Assembly: GCF_014203425.1 (NCBI RefSeq)
Contig: NZ_JACHJC010000001.1
Location: forward strand, 3,994,001 to 4,058,000
Reading direction: 5' to 3'
DNA length: 64,000 bases
From: Micromonospora echinospora
GTDB taxonomy: Bacteria > Actinomycetota > Actinomycetes > Mycobacteriales > Micromonosporaceae
Position numbers and translations under genes: made by a program
The notes under the pieces: generated by a model
Database searches by the model: none
The model's input: only the letters and a program-made list of their open reading frames with translations
What the model was told of the DNA's origin: nothing
Shown here: positions 1-7,487 of the stretch, in pieces
How positions within the stretch are numbered: position 1 is the first letter of the stretch
Layout of the letters: the number at the start of each line of letters is the position of its first letter

Positions 1-495
1 GCGCAGCCGGTCGCCGATGACCCGGGCCAGTCCGGTGGCGACCTGCCGGCTGGTGCCGGTGACCACCTGCTGGATGCCGGGGTGGCCGGACTCGTGCACC
101 AGGAACCGGTAGAGCGAGGGCTCGAACTCCACCACGCTCAGGTACGCGTCGATGGTCGCCTCGACCAGCGCCCGCTCCTCGCGGACCTGCTCCACGGCGG
201 GCGCGACCGCGGCCACCACGCGCTCGGCGACCATCTCGCTGACCGCCAGCCAGAGCTGCGCCTTGTCGGCGAAGTAGCGGTAGAGCACCGGTTTGCTGAC
301 CCCGGCGGTGGCCGCGACCTGGTCCATGTCGACGCTCGGGCCGTGCCGCAGCAGCGCCTGGACGGCGGCGGCGATGAGTTCCTGCCGGCGCTGCTCGCGG
401 TGGTCCGCCCAGCGGTCGCGCCGCCCACCGGAGCGGGGCGGGGACGGCTCGCGGGGAGCGTCGGGGCCATTGACATCGGTGGTGGTGCGTCGCAT
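1..495 (-). CDS. TetR-family transcriptional regulator, 3' end outside window
   Basis: The first 165 codons of a TetR repressor are present; the C-terminal end runs off the left edge. After about 30 polar residues, an N-terminal helix-turn-helix carries the typical motif VSKPVLYRYFADK at about residues 68-80. The start is ATG at 495, the first ATG of the frame, because the reading continues unbroken from there to the window edge. The gene is divergent from the diiron oxygenase at 544, with only 48 bases between the starts and a palindrome in that gap, so it probably represses itself and the oxygenase. The ligand cannot be told from the sequence. Confidence 0.9.
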   Translation of the reverse strand, partial: MRRTTTDVNGPDAPREPSPPRSGGRRDRWADHREQRRQELIAAAVQALLRHGPSVDMDQVAATAGVSKPVLYRYFADKAQLWLAVSEMVAERVVAAVAPAVEQVREERALVEATIDAYLSVVEFEPSLYRFLVHESGHPGIQQVVTGTSRQVATGLARVIGDRLR

Positions 496-505
496 GCTAC
501 CACTC

Positions 506-526
506 GTAACAGTTACTGGAAGTTAC
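506..526. promoter_or_regulatory. Probable TetR operator between divergent genes
   Basis: GTAAC-A-GTTAC (506-516) is a perfect inverted repeat, followed ten bases on by another GTTAC (522-526). It lies in the short gap between the TetR start (495) and the oxygenase start (544), the usual place for an operator serving both. TetR control is inferred from position. Confidence 0.5.
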
Positions 527-543
527 GTCAACATGGAGGGGCC

Positions 544-1446
544 ATGGAGCGGACGACGGCCGGATTCCCGCGCGAGGCGGTCGCCGATCGCCTCCTCACC
601 GCCTCCGTGCGCACCAGCTACGACCCCATGGTGGACATCGACTGGTCGGCGCCGCCCGCGCCCGGCGCGTACTGGCTGCCGCCGGAGCGCAGCAGCCTCT
701 ACGGCACGCCCCTGTGGGACGCGATGACCGAGGAGCAGCGGATCGAGCTGACCAAGCACGAGGTCGCCAGCGCCGCCAGCGCCGGGATCTGGTTCGAGAC
801 GATCCTCATGCAGATGCTGATCCGGCAGTACTACGACGCGGATCCGACCAGCCGGCACGCCCAGTACGCGCTCACCGAGGTCGCCGACGAGTGCCGGCAC
901 TCCATCATGTTCGGCCGGCTCATCGAGGCCACCGGCGCGCCCGTCTACCGCGCCGAGCCCGTCGACCACCTGCTCGGGCGCTGGCTCAAGGCCACGGCGA
1001 CCGGCCCGCAGATGTACGCGGCCATCCTCATCGCCGAGGAGATCCTCGACGCGTTCCAGCGCGAGATCATGGCCGACGAGTCGCTGCAGCCGCTGATCCG
1101 GATGGTGTCCCGCATCCACGTGGTCGAGGAGGCCCGGCACGTGCGCTTCGCCCGCGACGAGCTGGCCCGGCAGGTGGAGGCGTCCGGGCCGGTCGCGCTC
1201 GCGTACGCACGGCTGGTGATCGGGCGGGCCGCGTACTCGATCACGCGGCGGCTGGTGCACCCCCGGGCGTACGCGGCGGTCGGGATCGACCCGGCGGCCG
1301 GTCACGCCGCGGCGCGGGCCAACCCGTACTGGCGGGCCACGCTGCGCTGGTCGGCCCAGCGGATCGCCGACCACCTGACCGAGCTGGGCCTGGTGGCCGG
1401 GCCGGGCCGGCTGCTGTGGCGCCGGGCCGGGCTGATCGAGGGCTGA
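544..1446 (+). CDS. AurF-like diiron oxygenase (PF11583 type)
   Basis: A 300-residue all-helical protein of the AurF-like diiron oxygenase family. AurF itself oxidises p-aminobenzoate to the nitro compound. Ligands are visible as E85, two E-x-x-H motifs (E116-x2-H119 in DECRH and E196-x2-H199 in EEARH) and the EE pair at 165-166. This matches the carboxylate/histidine pattern of the family. The frame is open further upstream, but ATG 544 was chosen because it sits just after the divergent operator. Actinomycetes carry many uncharacterised AurF homologues beside TetR genes and not in antibiotic clusters. No biosynthetic genes lie nearby, so the substrate is unknown. A perfect hairpin at 1445-1484 separates it from the convergent GH5 gene. 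Confidence 0.85.
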   Translation: MERTTAGFPREAVADRLLTASVRTSYDPMVDIDWSAPPAPGAYWLPPERSSLYGTPLWDAMTEEQRIELTKHEVASAASAGIWFETILMQMLIRQYYDADPTSRHAQYALTEVADECRHSIMFGRLIEATGAPVYRAEPVDHLLGRWLKATATGPQMYAAILIAEEILDAFQREIMADESLQPLIRMVSRIHVVEEARHVRFARDELARQVEASGPVALAYARLVIGRAAYSITRRLVHPRAYAAVGIDPAAGHAAARANPYWRATLRWSAQRIADHLTELGLVAGPGRLLWRRAGLIEG

Positions 1447-1484
1447 CCGGCGGCGACCCGAAGGGGAAAGGATCGCCGCCGGTC
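1445..1484. terminator. Bidirectional hairpin terminator
   Basis: GACCGGCGGCGA (1445-1456) pairs perfectly with TCGCCGCCGGTC (1473-1484) around a 16-base purine-rich loop, between the convergent oxygenase and cellulase genes. There is no U-tract, as is common in high-GC actinobacteria. Confidence 0.6.
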
Positions 1485-1490
1485 GCCCGG

Positions 1491-2942
1491 TCAGGAGGTC
1501 GGGAAGTTGTCGGGGGTACGGATGCGGTCGCGCATGTACGCGCCGGACTGCGTCAGCACCGACGTCCCGCTGAACGAGCCGGACGCGCACGTGCCCGGCC
1601 GCAGCGCGGCCGAGCCCTCGGGGGCGTCGGAGAACGTCCAGTTGGCGTAGCTGATCTTCAGACGGTCGAGCAGGTCGAGCCAGGCGTTGCTGCTGGCGGT
1701 GTCGACAGCGCCGTCGCCGGTGTAGGTGACGGTGCCGAACTCGGTGACGAACAGCGGCAGCCGGGAGGCGGCCCGCTGCACCTCGTTGCGGTAGTTGTCC
1801 TGGTGCGAGGCGGCGTAGAAGTGGAACGTGTACATGATGTTCTGCGCCCGCACCGGGTTGTTCACGATCTCGTCGGAGTTGCTGCCGTCGGACACGCCCA
1901 GCGAGGACCAGCCGCGGGTGCCGACGATGACCACCGCGTCCGGGTCGTTGGCCCGGATCACCGGGATGACCTGCTCGGCGTAGTTGCGGATGGTCGACCA
2001 GCTGACCCCGTTGGGCTCGTTGGTGATCTCGTAGATCACGTTCTTCTTTGCCGCGTTGCGCGCCGACACGTTGGCGAAGAACGTCTTGGCCCGGTCCAGG
2101 TTGTACATCGGGTCACCGGGAGTCAGGGTGTGGAAGTCGATGAGCGCGTACATGCCGCGGGCCTCGGCCTTGTCCACGAGCGTGTTCACCTGGGCGGTGA
2201 AGGCGGCCGGGTTGGTCTCGTAGCCCTGCTCCTGCACGTACATCGAGATGCGCAGCAGGTCCGACTGCCACTCGTCGGCCAGCACGTTGAGCGAGGTGTC
2301 GGTGTAGCAGTTGGCGAACCACTGCAGGCCGTGGGTGCTCATGCCGCGCAGCTGGATCGGCCGTCCGTACTGGTTGCAGAGGTTGACCCCGCAGACCTGG
2401 AGCTGGCCGTTGATCGCGACCGGGGTGGTGCCGGTCGGCGGCGGCGTCGTGGGCGGGGGAGTGGTCGGCGGCGGGGGCGTGCTGGGCGGCGGGGTGCTCG
2501 GCGGCGGCGTGCCGGTGCCGCCGGTGCAGACCGTGCCGTTGAGCGTGAACGAGGTGGGGCTCGGGTTCGACCCGGTCCAGGAGCCGTTGAAGCCCACCGT
2601 GGTGCTCGCGCCGGTGCCGAGCGCGCCGTTGTAGTCGACGCTGCGCGCGGTGACCGAGGAGCCGCTCTGCTGCCAGGTCGCCGACCAGCCCTGCACCACG
2701 CGCTGGCCCCCGTCGGGGAAGGTGAAGCCCAGCGTCCAGTTGCTCACCGGGTCGCCGAGGTTCTTCACCGCGACGGTGGCGGTGAAACCGCCGGGCCACG
2801 AGTTGGTGGTGTAGGTGACGGCACAGCCGGTCGCGGCCATCGCGTTCGCCGACGGCAGGACGGCCGTCGCCGCCAGGGCGAGCGCGCCGACCGCGCCGCC
2901 GACGAGCAGGTGCCGCCGCGACGGCCGGGGAATTGAGAACAT
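1491..2942 (-). CDS. Secreted GH5 endoglucanase with N-terminal CBM2
   Basis: A 483-residue secreted cellulase. A signal peptide (about 1-37, twin Arg and hydrophobic core) is followed by a family 2 cellulose-binding module (about 40-140), a Pro/Thr linker of PPPSTPPP type (about 143-172) and a GH5 catalytic domain. Catalytic glutamates are E309 (acid/base, in ITNEPNG) and E401 (nucleophile, in FVTEFG), as expected for retaining clan GH-A enzymes. It should cut beta-1,4-glucan outside the cell. ATG 2942 puts the signal peptide at the N-terminus; an in-frame ATG at 2957 is possible, and neither has a strong ribosome site. A CebR-type box at 3022-3035 lies about 80 bases upstream, so cellobiose-responsive repression is likely. 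Confidence 0.92.
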   Translation of the reverse strand: MFSIPRPSRRHLLVGGAVGALALAATAVLPSANAMAATGCAVTYTTNSWPGGFTATVAVKNLGDPVSNWTLGFTFPDGGQRVVQGWSATWQQSGSSVTARSVDYNGALGTGASTTVGFNGSWTGSNPSPTSFTLNGTVCTGGTGTPPPSTPPPSTPPPPTTPPPTTPPPTGTTPVAINGQLQVCGVNLCNQYGRPIQLRGMSTHGLQWFANCYTDTSLNVLADEWQSDLLRISMYVQEQGYETNPAAFTAQVNTLVDKAEARGMYALIDFHTLTPGDPMYNLDRAKTFFANVSARNAAKKNVIYEITNEPNGVSWSTIRNYAEQVIPVIRANDPDAVVIVGTRGWSSLGVSDGSNSDEIVNNPVRAQNIMYTFHFYAASHQDNYRNEVQRAASRLPLFVTEFGTVTYTGDGAVDTASSNAWLDLLDRLKISYANWTFSDAPEGSAALRPGTCASGSFSGTSVLTQSGAYMRDRIRTPDNFPTS

Positions 2943-3021
2943 GCGGGAAGGTCCCATCTGGTGGATGGTGATCGGACGATGCCCGTCGTGAACCTGCCCG
3001 GAAAGTCCGACGCGGCGACCT

Positions 3022-3035
3022 GGGGAGCGCTCCCA
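3022..3035. promoter_or_regulatory. CebR-like operator upstream of GH5 cellulase
   Basis: GGGGAGCGCTCCCA matches the published Streptomyces CebR box TGGGAGCGCTCCCA at 13 of 14 bases and contains the perfect palindrome GGGAGCGCTCCC. It lies upstream of the GH5 start, so the organism probably has a cellobiose-sensing LacI repressor, not encoded here. A second copy is at 33073. Confidence 0.75.
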
Positions 3036-3081
3036 CGGCCGAGCGTAGAGGCGGATGCCGATGCGTGCAACCGCCGGCGGC

Positions 3082-3372
3082 TCAGCGGCCGCCGCGCCGC
3101 CCGCCGTAGAGCCGCAGCGCGTTGCAGACGTCGAACACACCCGGCACGTCCCAGGCCAGCTCGGCGGCGACCAGGCGGGTCTCCGGGTCGGCCACCAGGC
3201 CGGCGAGGATCACCACGCGGTTCTGCACGGTGACGGTGATCTGCTGCCGCCGGGTGGTCCAGTCGGCGCTGAGCCGCTGGGCGACGAGGGAGGCGAGCCG
3301 GCTGTCCGCGTCGTCGGGCTCGGGTCCGCGGCCGGTGTACGGGAACTCGGGGTACGGCCAGGGCATCACCAC
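3082..3372 (-). CDS. BON-domain protein
   Basis: A 96-residue protein whose C-terminal two thirds form a BON domain: an alpha-beta unit with hydrophobic strands ITVTVQNRVVILAGLV, then helix and strand. BON domains occur in OsmY-type stress proteins and are thought to bind membranes or lipids. No signal peptide is seen, so it is probably cytoplasmic. GTG 3372 has AAGGAG eight bases upstream; an ATG at 3366 is the alternative. It is the last gene of the operon running 4614 to 3082 with two STAS proteins and a GlsB-like membrane protein, a set that suggests general stress physiology. The function is not proven. Confidence 0.8.
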   Translation of the reverse strand: MVMPWPYPEFPYTGRGPEPDDADSRLASLVAQRLSADWTTRRQQITVTVQNRVVILAGLVADPETRLVAAELAWDVPGVFDVCNALRLYGGRRGGR

Positions 3373-3394
3373 GGGGAGGGCTCCTTCTGTTCGG

Positions 3395-3931
3395 TCATGA
3401 CCGCGCGCCGGACGCGGATCGCGGCGCCGGGACGCGGCCGTCGACGACTGTGAAGACGCCGTCGAGCCGCATGGTGTGCAGCACGGTGAGCACGAAGCGC
3501 GACGGCGACAGCAGGCACAGCCGGCGACCGTCGCGCCGGGCGTCCTGGTGCGCGCGCACCAGCAGGCCGAGACCGGCCGAGTCGATCACCTCGAGCGCGG
3601 ACAGGTCGACCAGCTCGCGGTCGCCGCGTACGGAGCGCTCCGCGAGCGCGCGGCGTACCGCCTCGGCGGGATCGACGTCGGCGACGGCCGGGCTGCCGCC
3701 CACCTGCTCCAGGTCCTCCGTGCCGAGGCCGTCCTCGGCGACCGTGGCCCGGACGCTGCACCGGGGGCAGTGGTGCGGGCCGGACGCGAAGGGCGAGCCG
3801 ACCCAGTCGTGCTCGAACACGAGCGTCCACACCACCTCGGCGTCGGGCAGCGTGGCGCCCGCGCCGGTGACGCTGTCGCCGCAGCCGTCGCAGATGAGCA
3901 TCATCAGGTGGTCCGCGGGGACGACTGTCAC
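3395..3931 (-). CDS. STAS-domain protein with N-terminal zinc-ribbon-like Cys pairs
   Basis: A 178-residue protein. The N-terminal 60 residues hold two CxxC pairs (C14/C17 and C55/C58), resembling a treble-clef or zinc-ribbon fold. The C-terminal half (about 85-170) is a STAS domain of the anti-sigma-antagonist type, with S118 in the motif VIDSAGLG at the usual phosphorylation position. In the SpoIIAA/RsbV family this Ser is phosphorylated by an anti-sigma kinase. GTG 3931 overlaps the upstream gene's TGA by four bases (GTGA) and has GGAGGAG directly before it. The Cys-pair plus STAS arrangement is unusual and could add metal or redox sensing. No kinase partner is encoded nearby. Confidence 0.8.
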   Translation of the reverse strand: MTVVPADHLMMLICDGCGDSVTGAGATLPDAEVVWTLVFEHDWVGSPFASGPHHCPRCSVRATVAEDGLGTEDLEQVGGSPAVADVDPAEAVRRALAERSVRGDRELVDLSALEVIDSAGLGLLVRAHQDARRDGRRLCLLSPSRFVLTVLHTMRLDGVFTVVDGRVPAPRSASGARS

Positions 3932-4239
3932 ACCTCCTCCTTCCGTCGGGCGCCCGGATCGGGCGCCTGCCCGTCCGTCTCCGTGCGGCCCGCCGCCACC
4001 ACGGCCAGCACGACCGCCACGGCGGCGAACGCGGTCTGCGTCATCAGGGACAGCAGCGGCGAGGTGTCGGGACGGCGGTCCACCAGGCCGACCACGATCG
4101 CGCCGAGGAGCGCGGCGGCCACGCCGAGCGCCAGCGTCAGCCAGACCGGGACGGCCTTGCGTCCCGGCACGACGAGACGGCCCACGCCGCCGACGGCGAG
4201 GCCCACCACGAGCGCTCCGACAAGCGTGCTTCCGGTCAC
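3928..4239 (-). CDS. GlsB/YeaQ/YmgE-like small membrane protein
   Basis: A 103-residue protein with three hydrophobic segments: about 5-20, 32-53 and 65-83. The pattern of a Gly-rich first helix, the short basic turn VPGRK and a second long helix resembles the GlsB/YeaQ/YmgE (transglycosylase-associated) stress family. The C-terminal tail is charged and ends RRKEEV. GTG 4239 follows GAGGAGG. It is translationally coupled to the downstream STAS gene by a four-base overlap. The family assignment rests on hydropathy and length, so it is moderate. Confidence 0.65.
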   Translation of the reverse strand: MTGSTLVGALVVGLAVGGVGRLVVPGRKAVPVWLTLALGVAAALLGAIVVGLVDRRPDTSPLLSLMTQTAFAAVAVVLAVVAAGRTETDGQAPDPGARRKEEV

Positions 4240-4248
4240 GGCCCCTCC

Positions 4249-4614
4249 TCAGCGGGGTGCGGACGCGACCCGGGCCCGGCCGCGCGCGGCCGGACGGGGC
4301 GTGTCGACGACGGGTACGGCGCCCAGCCCGGAGGTCTGCAGGATGCGCCGGATCCGCGGGTGCGGGTTGCTCAGCGTGAGCACGCCGTCCTGCCGCGCCA
4401 GCCGCCGGTGCACGTCCAGCAGCAGCGCCACCGCGGCGGCGTCCACCTGTCGGCACTCGGCGAGGTCGATCGTCAGCTCGCGGGGACGGAGCGCGAGGAT
4501 GCGGTCCAGCACGTGCGCGACCTCGGGCAGCCCGGCGAGGTCCAGCTCGTCGGTGATGTCCACCCGCACGTGCGGCACGGCGGACTCCGGCGGGGACGGC
4601 AGGGTTGCGGGCAT
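4249..4614 (-). CDS. STAS-domain anti-sigma-factor-antagonist-like protein
   Basis: A 121-residue single-domain STAS protein. Strand ELTIDLAECRQVDAAAVALL carries the conserved loop, but the phosphorylatable Ser/Thr is replaced by Ala (D58-A59-A60). It therefore probably cannot be switched off by a serine kinase and may act as a constitutive antagonist or as a partner in a larger complex. It is first in the operon, with ATG 4614 preceded by GGAAG. The promoter lies in the 150-base gap shared with the divergent response regulator at 4765. Confidence 0.85.
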   Translation of the reverse strand: MPATLPSPPESAVPHVRVDITDELDLAGLPEVAHVLDRILALRPRELTIDLAECRQVDAAAVALLLDVHRRLARQDGVLTLSNPHPRIRRILQTSGLGAVPVVDTPRPAARGRARVASAPR

Positions 4615-4740
4615 CAGGTCGCTTCCGTGGTGGGATCAGTGTCGATCCCCACTCTGCGCAGCGATCTTGGAGGTCGCCGGACGGTTGTATGACGGTTCGA
4701 TGACAAAAACCACGAACGGCCCACGCGATTGGGCGACCCG

Positions 4741-4754
4741 TGACCGGCCGGTCA
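4741..4754. promoter_or_regulatory. Palindrome before response regulator
   Basis: TGACCGGCCGGTCA is a perfect 14-base palindrome ending ten bases before the response-regulator start at 4765, in the region divergent from the STAS operon. It could be an operator for autoregulation or overlap the start of transcription. No good Shine-Dalgarno is seen for 4765, so the leader may be very short. Confidence 0.4.
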
Positions 4755-4764
4755 TGATGCCCAT

Positions 4765-5439
4765 ATGACGGCCGTACTGGTGATCGAGGACGACGACCGC
4801 ATCCGGCTCGCGCTGCAGCTCGCCCTGGAGGAGGAGGGCTACGAGGCGTACGGCGCCCCGACCGCGGAGGACGGGCTGCGACGGCAGCGGGAGAAGCCGG
4901 CGGACTACGTGCTCGTCGACCTGATGCTGCCCGGCATGAACGGGTTCGACTGCATCCGTCAACTGCGCCGCGACGACGACGTGCCGGTCGTGGTGATCAG
5001 CGCCCGCGACGACACCCACGACATCGTCGCCGCGCTGGAGGCCGGCGCCGACGACTACGTGGTGAAGCCGGTCGCGATCAAGGAGCTGTCCGCCCGGCTG
5101 CGGGCGCTGCGCCGGCGGGTACGCACCGTGTCCGGGCCCGCGCCCGCCCAGTTCTTCGGCGACCTGGAGATCAGCGCCGAGGCCGGCGAGGTGCGCCGTT
5201 CCGGACGGCCGGTGCCGGTCACCCGGACCGAGTTCCGGCTGCTCTGCGAGCTGGCCGAGCACGCCGGCCGGGTGCTGTCCCGCCAGCAGCTGCTCAGCCG
5301 GGTCTGGGGCTACGAGACCGGCGACGAGCGGCTCGTCGACGTGCACGTCGGCCGGCTGCGGCAGAAGATCGAGTCGGACCCGGCGAACCCCCGCCACCTG
5401 GTCACCCTCCGCGGCCTCGGCTACAAGCTGCAGCGATGA
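4765..5439 (+). CDS. OmpR/PhoB-family response regulator
   Basis: A 224-residue two-domain regulator. The receiver domain (1-115) has acidic residues D9/D10, the phosphoacceptor D52 in VDLMLPG, and K101 in VVKPV. A winged-helix DNA-binding domain (about 130-224) ends with the usual GYKLQR. It overlaps the histidine kinase start by four bases (ATGA), so the two form a cognate pair. The arrangement regulator, kinase, GerMN lipoprotein recalls the MtrA-MtrB-LpqB and CseB-CseC envelope systems of actinobacteria. Which of these it matches cannot be settled from this sequence alone. Confidence 0.95.
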   Translation: MTAVLVIEDDDRIRLALQLALEEEGYEAYGAPTAEDGLRRQREKPADYVLVDLMLPGMNGFDCIRQLRRDDDVPVVVISARDDTHDIVAALEAGADDYVVKPVAIKELSARLRALRRRVRTVSGPAPAQFFGDLEISAEAGEVRRSGRPVPVTRTEFRLLCELAEHAGRVLSRQQLLSRVWGYETGDERLVDVHVGRLRQKIESDPANPRHLVTLRGLGYKLQR

Positions 5440-6785
5440 CCCGTCCCGGACTGCGCGCCCGCGTCACCGCGGCGTTCGCCGTCGGCGCGCTGCTGCTGTC
5501 CGCGCTGATGGCCCTCTTCTCGTACGACCTGACCCGGCGCTCGCTGCTCGACGAGCGGGAGCGCACCGCGGTGCGGGCCGCCTACTACGACGCGGCGGTG
5601 GTCCGCTCCGGGCTGGACACCGGCACCCCGGACGTGGTGGCGGTGCTGCGCTCGCTCGACACCGGCAGCGCCCGCCGGCCGCTGCTGCACCTGCCCGACG
5701 GCTGGTACGCCCGCACCGCCGACGTGGGTGCCAGCTCGGTGCCGATGGAGTTGCAGCGCATGGTCGCCGAGGGCAAGCCCGCGGTGCAGCGGATCCGGCT
5801 CGACGGTCAGCCCGCGCTGCTGGTCGGCGTGCCGCTGCCCGGCGCGCTCGGCTACTACGAGCTGACCTCGCTGCGGGAGGTGGAGGAGACCGTCCAGGTG
5901 GTGGGGCTGGCGCTGATCGCCGTGGCGATCATGGTCGCCGGGGCCGGCGCGGCGCTCGGCTGGTATGCCACCCGGCACAGCCTGCGGCCACTCACAGCGG
6001 TCGCCGACGCGGCGGAACGCATCGCGGGAGGCGACTTCGCCACCCGGCTCGACCCGACCACCGATCCGGATCTCACCCGCCTGTCCAGCTCGTTCAACGA
6101 GATGGTCGACAAGCTGGTGCAGCGCATCGACCGGGACCGCCGCTTCGCCGCCGACGTGAGCCACGAGCTGCGCTCGCCGTTGCAGACGCTGGCCGCGGCG
6201 GCGAGCGTGCTGCACCGCCGCCGCGAGCACCAGGACGAGCGCACCGCGACCGCCGCCGGCCTGGTGGCCGACGAGGTGACCCGGTTCCAGCGGCTGGTCG
6301 ACGACCTGATCCAGCTGGCCCGCACCGAGCAGCCCGCGCACCGCGAGACCGTCGACGTGGTCGAGCTGGCCCGGGCCACCTGCCGGGAGCGGTCGCTGCC
6401 GGTGAGCCTGGTGGAGGTGGCCGACGGCGTCCCGCGCGAGTGGTGGGTCGACCGGCGCCGGTTCGCACAGACGCTGCTGAACCTGGTGGAGAACGCCGAG
6501 CGCTACGGCGGCGGTCCGGTCGCCGTACGCCTGGGCGGGCGCGACGGCGTGGGCGTGCTGGAGGTCGACGACGACGGACCGGGCGTGCCGCCGGGCGACC
6601 GGGAGATCATCTTCGACCGGTTCGTGCGGGGCCGGGCGGCGCACGATCGGGCCGGCACCGATGGCACCGGTCTCGGCCTCGCCCTGGTGGCGCAGCACGC
6701 CGACGCGCACGGCGGGTCGGCGCGGGTGCTGGACCGCGGGCCCGGCGCCCGTTTCCGGGTCGAGTTGCCCGGAGCGCTCCGGTGA
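5436..6785 (+). CDS. Sensor histidine kinase, partner of 4765 regulator
   Basis: A 449-residue membrane kinase. One transmembrane helix (about 10-28) and a second (about 155-178) flank an extracytoplasmic sensor of about 125 residues. A HAMP linker follows (about 180-235). The dimerisation helix carries phosphoacceptor H243 in VSHELRSPLQTL. The ATPase domain shows N-box residues (LNLVENAERYG), the G1 box VDDDGPGVPPGD and the G2 box GTGLGLALV. It should phosphorylate D52 of the preceding regulator in response to an envelope signal. Its TGA overlaps the GTG of the lipoprotein gene, so all three genes are translationally coupled. Confidence 0.95.
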   Translation: MTRPGLRARVTAAFAVGALLLSALMALFSYDLTRRSLLDERERTAVRAAYYDAAVVRSGLDTGTPDVVAVLRSLDTGSARRPLLHLPDGWYARTADVGASSVPMELQRMVAEGKPAVQRIRLDGQPALLVGVPLPGALGYYELTSLREVEETVQVVGLALIAVAIMVAGAGAALGWYATRHSLRPLTAVADAAERIAGGDFATRLDPTTDPDLTRLSSSFNEMVDKLVQRIDRDRRFAADVSHELRSPLQTLAAAASVLHRRREHQDERTATAAGLVADEVTRFQRLVDDLIQLARTEQPAHRETVDVVELARATCRERSLPVSLVEVADGVPREWWVDRRRFAQTLLNLVENAERYGGGPVAVRLGGRDGVGVLEVDDDGPGVPPGDREIIFDRFVRGRAAHDRAGTDGTGLGLALVAQHADAHGGSARVLDRGPGARFRVELPGALR

Positions 6786-7345
6786 GCCGGCGGCGGCTCC
6801 TGCCCGGCCTGCTCGCCGTGGCGCTGCTCGTCGGCTGCGGGGTGCCGGTGGACGACGAGCCCCGGCTCGTGCAGACGCCGCCCGGGGCGTTCCCGACGCC
6901 GGCGGTGTCCTCGACCGTCGACGGGGACGGGCGGGTGGACGAGCCGTTCTGCTTCGTCCGGGACGACGGACTGGTCGTGGTGAACCGCCGGGTGGACGGC
7001 CTGCCGGGGGTGGACACGCACCTGCAGCACCTGCTTGCCGGGCCGGGTCCCGGCGAGCGTCGTCAGGGGCTGGCCACGGCGCTGCCGGGCACGGTGGCGG
7101 TGGCCGGGGCCACACTGGCCGGCACCGTGGCGACAGTCGACGTGCGCCAGGCCGGGGAGGAGACCGGCCGCAACGACGAGGTGCTGGCCTTCGGGCAGAT
7201 CGTGTGCAGCCTCACGCAGCGGCCGGACGTGTACAGCGTCGCGTTCCGCCGGGGCGGGCAGCCGCTCGAGGTGCCGCGCGCGGACGGAAGCCTCTCGGTG
7301 TTGCCGCTCACCGCTGCCGACTATCGGCCGTTGATGCCACGCTGA
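6782..7345 (+). CDS. GerMN-domain lipoprotein
   Basis: A 187-residue lipoprotein. A short basic start and hydrophobic core end in the lipobox LVGC (lipidated C19). Residues of about 55-170 look like a GerMN domain: a repeated alpha/beta unit with PGPGERRQGLATALP and later a secretin-like VEV-type strand. In LpqB of Mycobacterium and Streptomyces a GerMN domain is followed by a large propeller; here only the GerMN part is present. The gene overlaps the kinase stop by GTGA. LpqB modulates MtrB, so this small protein may tune the neighbouring kinase, which is an inference from synteny. Confidence 0.75.
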   Translation: MSRRRLLPGLLAVALLVGCGVPVDDEPRLVQTPPGAFPTPAVSSTVDGDGRVDEPFCFVRDDGLVVVNRRVDGLPGVDTHLQHLLAGPGPGERRQGLATALPGTVAVAGATLAGTVATVDVRQAGEETGRNDEVLAFGQIVCSLTQRPDVYSVAFRRGGQPLEVPRADGSLSVLPLTAADYRPLMPR

Positions 7346-7402
7346 TCGCCGTTGCTCGCCCCTATGTCCGGATATGAGGGTAAAACTCCATCGTCCGTTC
7401 GG

Positions 7403-7432
7403 TTGATTTGGCCATGGCCTTTGGTCTAGTGT
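7403..7432 (+). promoter_or_regulatory. Candidate promoter of the sigma factor gene
   Basis: TTGATT (7403-7408) and TAGTGT (7427-7432) are separated by 18 bases, a plausible -35/-10 pair about 55 bases upstream of the sigma factor start. The match is modest and was judged by eye. Confidence 0.35.
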
Positions 7433-7487
7433 GGCTGGCACGACCGGTGTGGGAGGCCACCCGTTCTCCGAGGACAGGAAGGGCAGC

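Noticed and set aside
4661..4672. Single arm CGATCTTGGAGG resembling repeat subfamily A
   Set aside because: No matching inverted arm within 120 bases, so not listed as a repeat copy.
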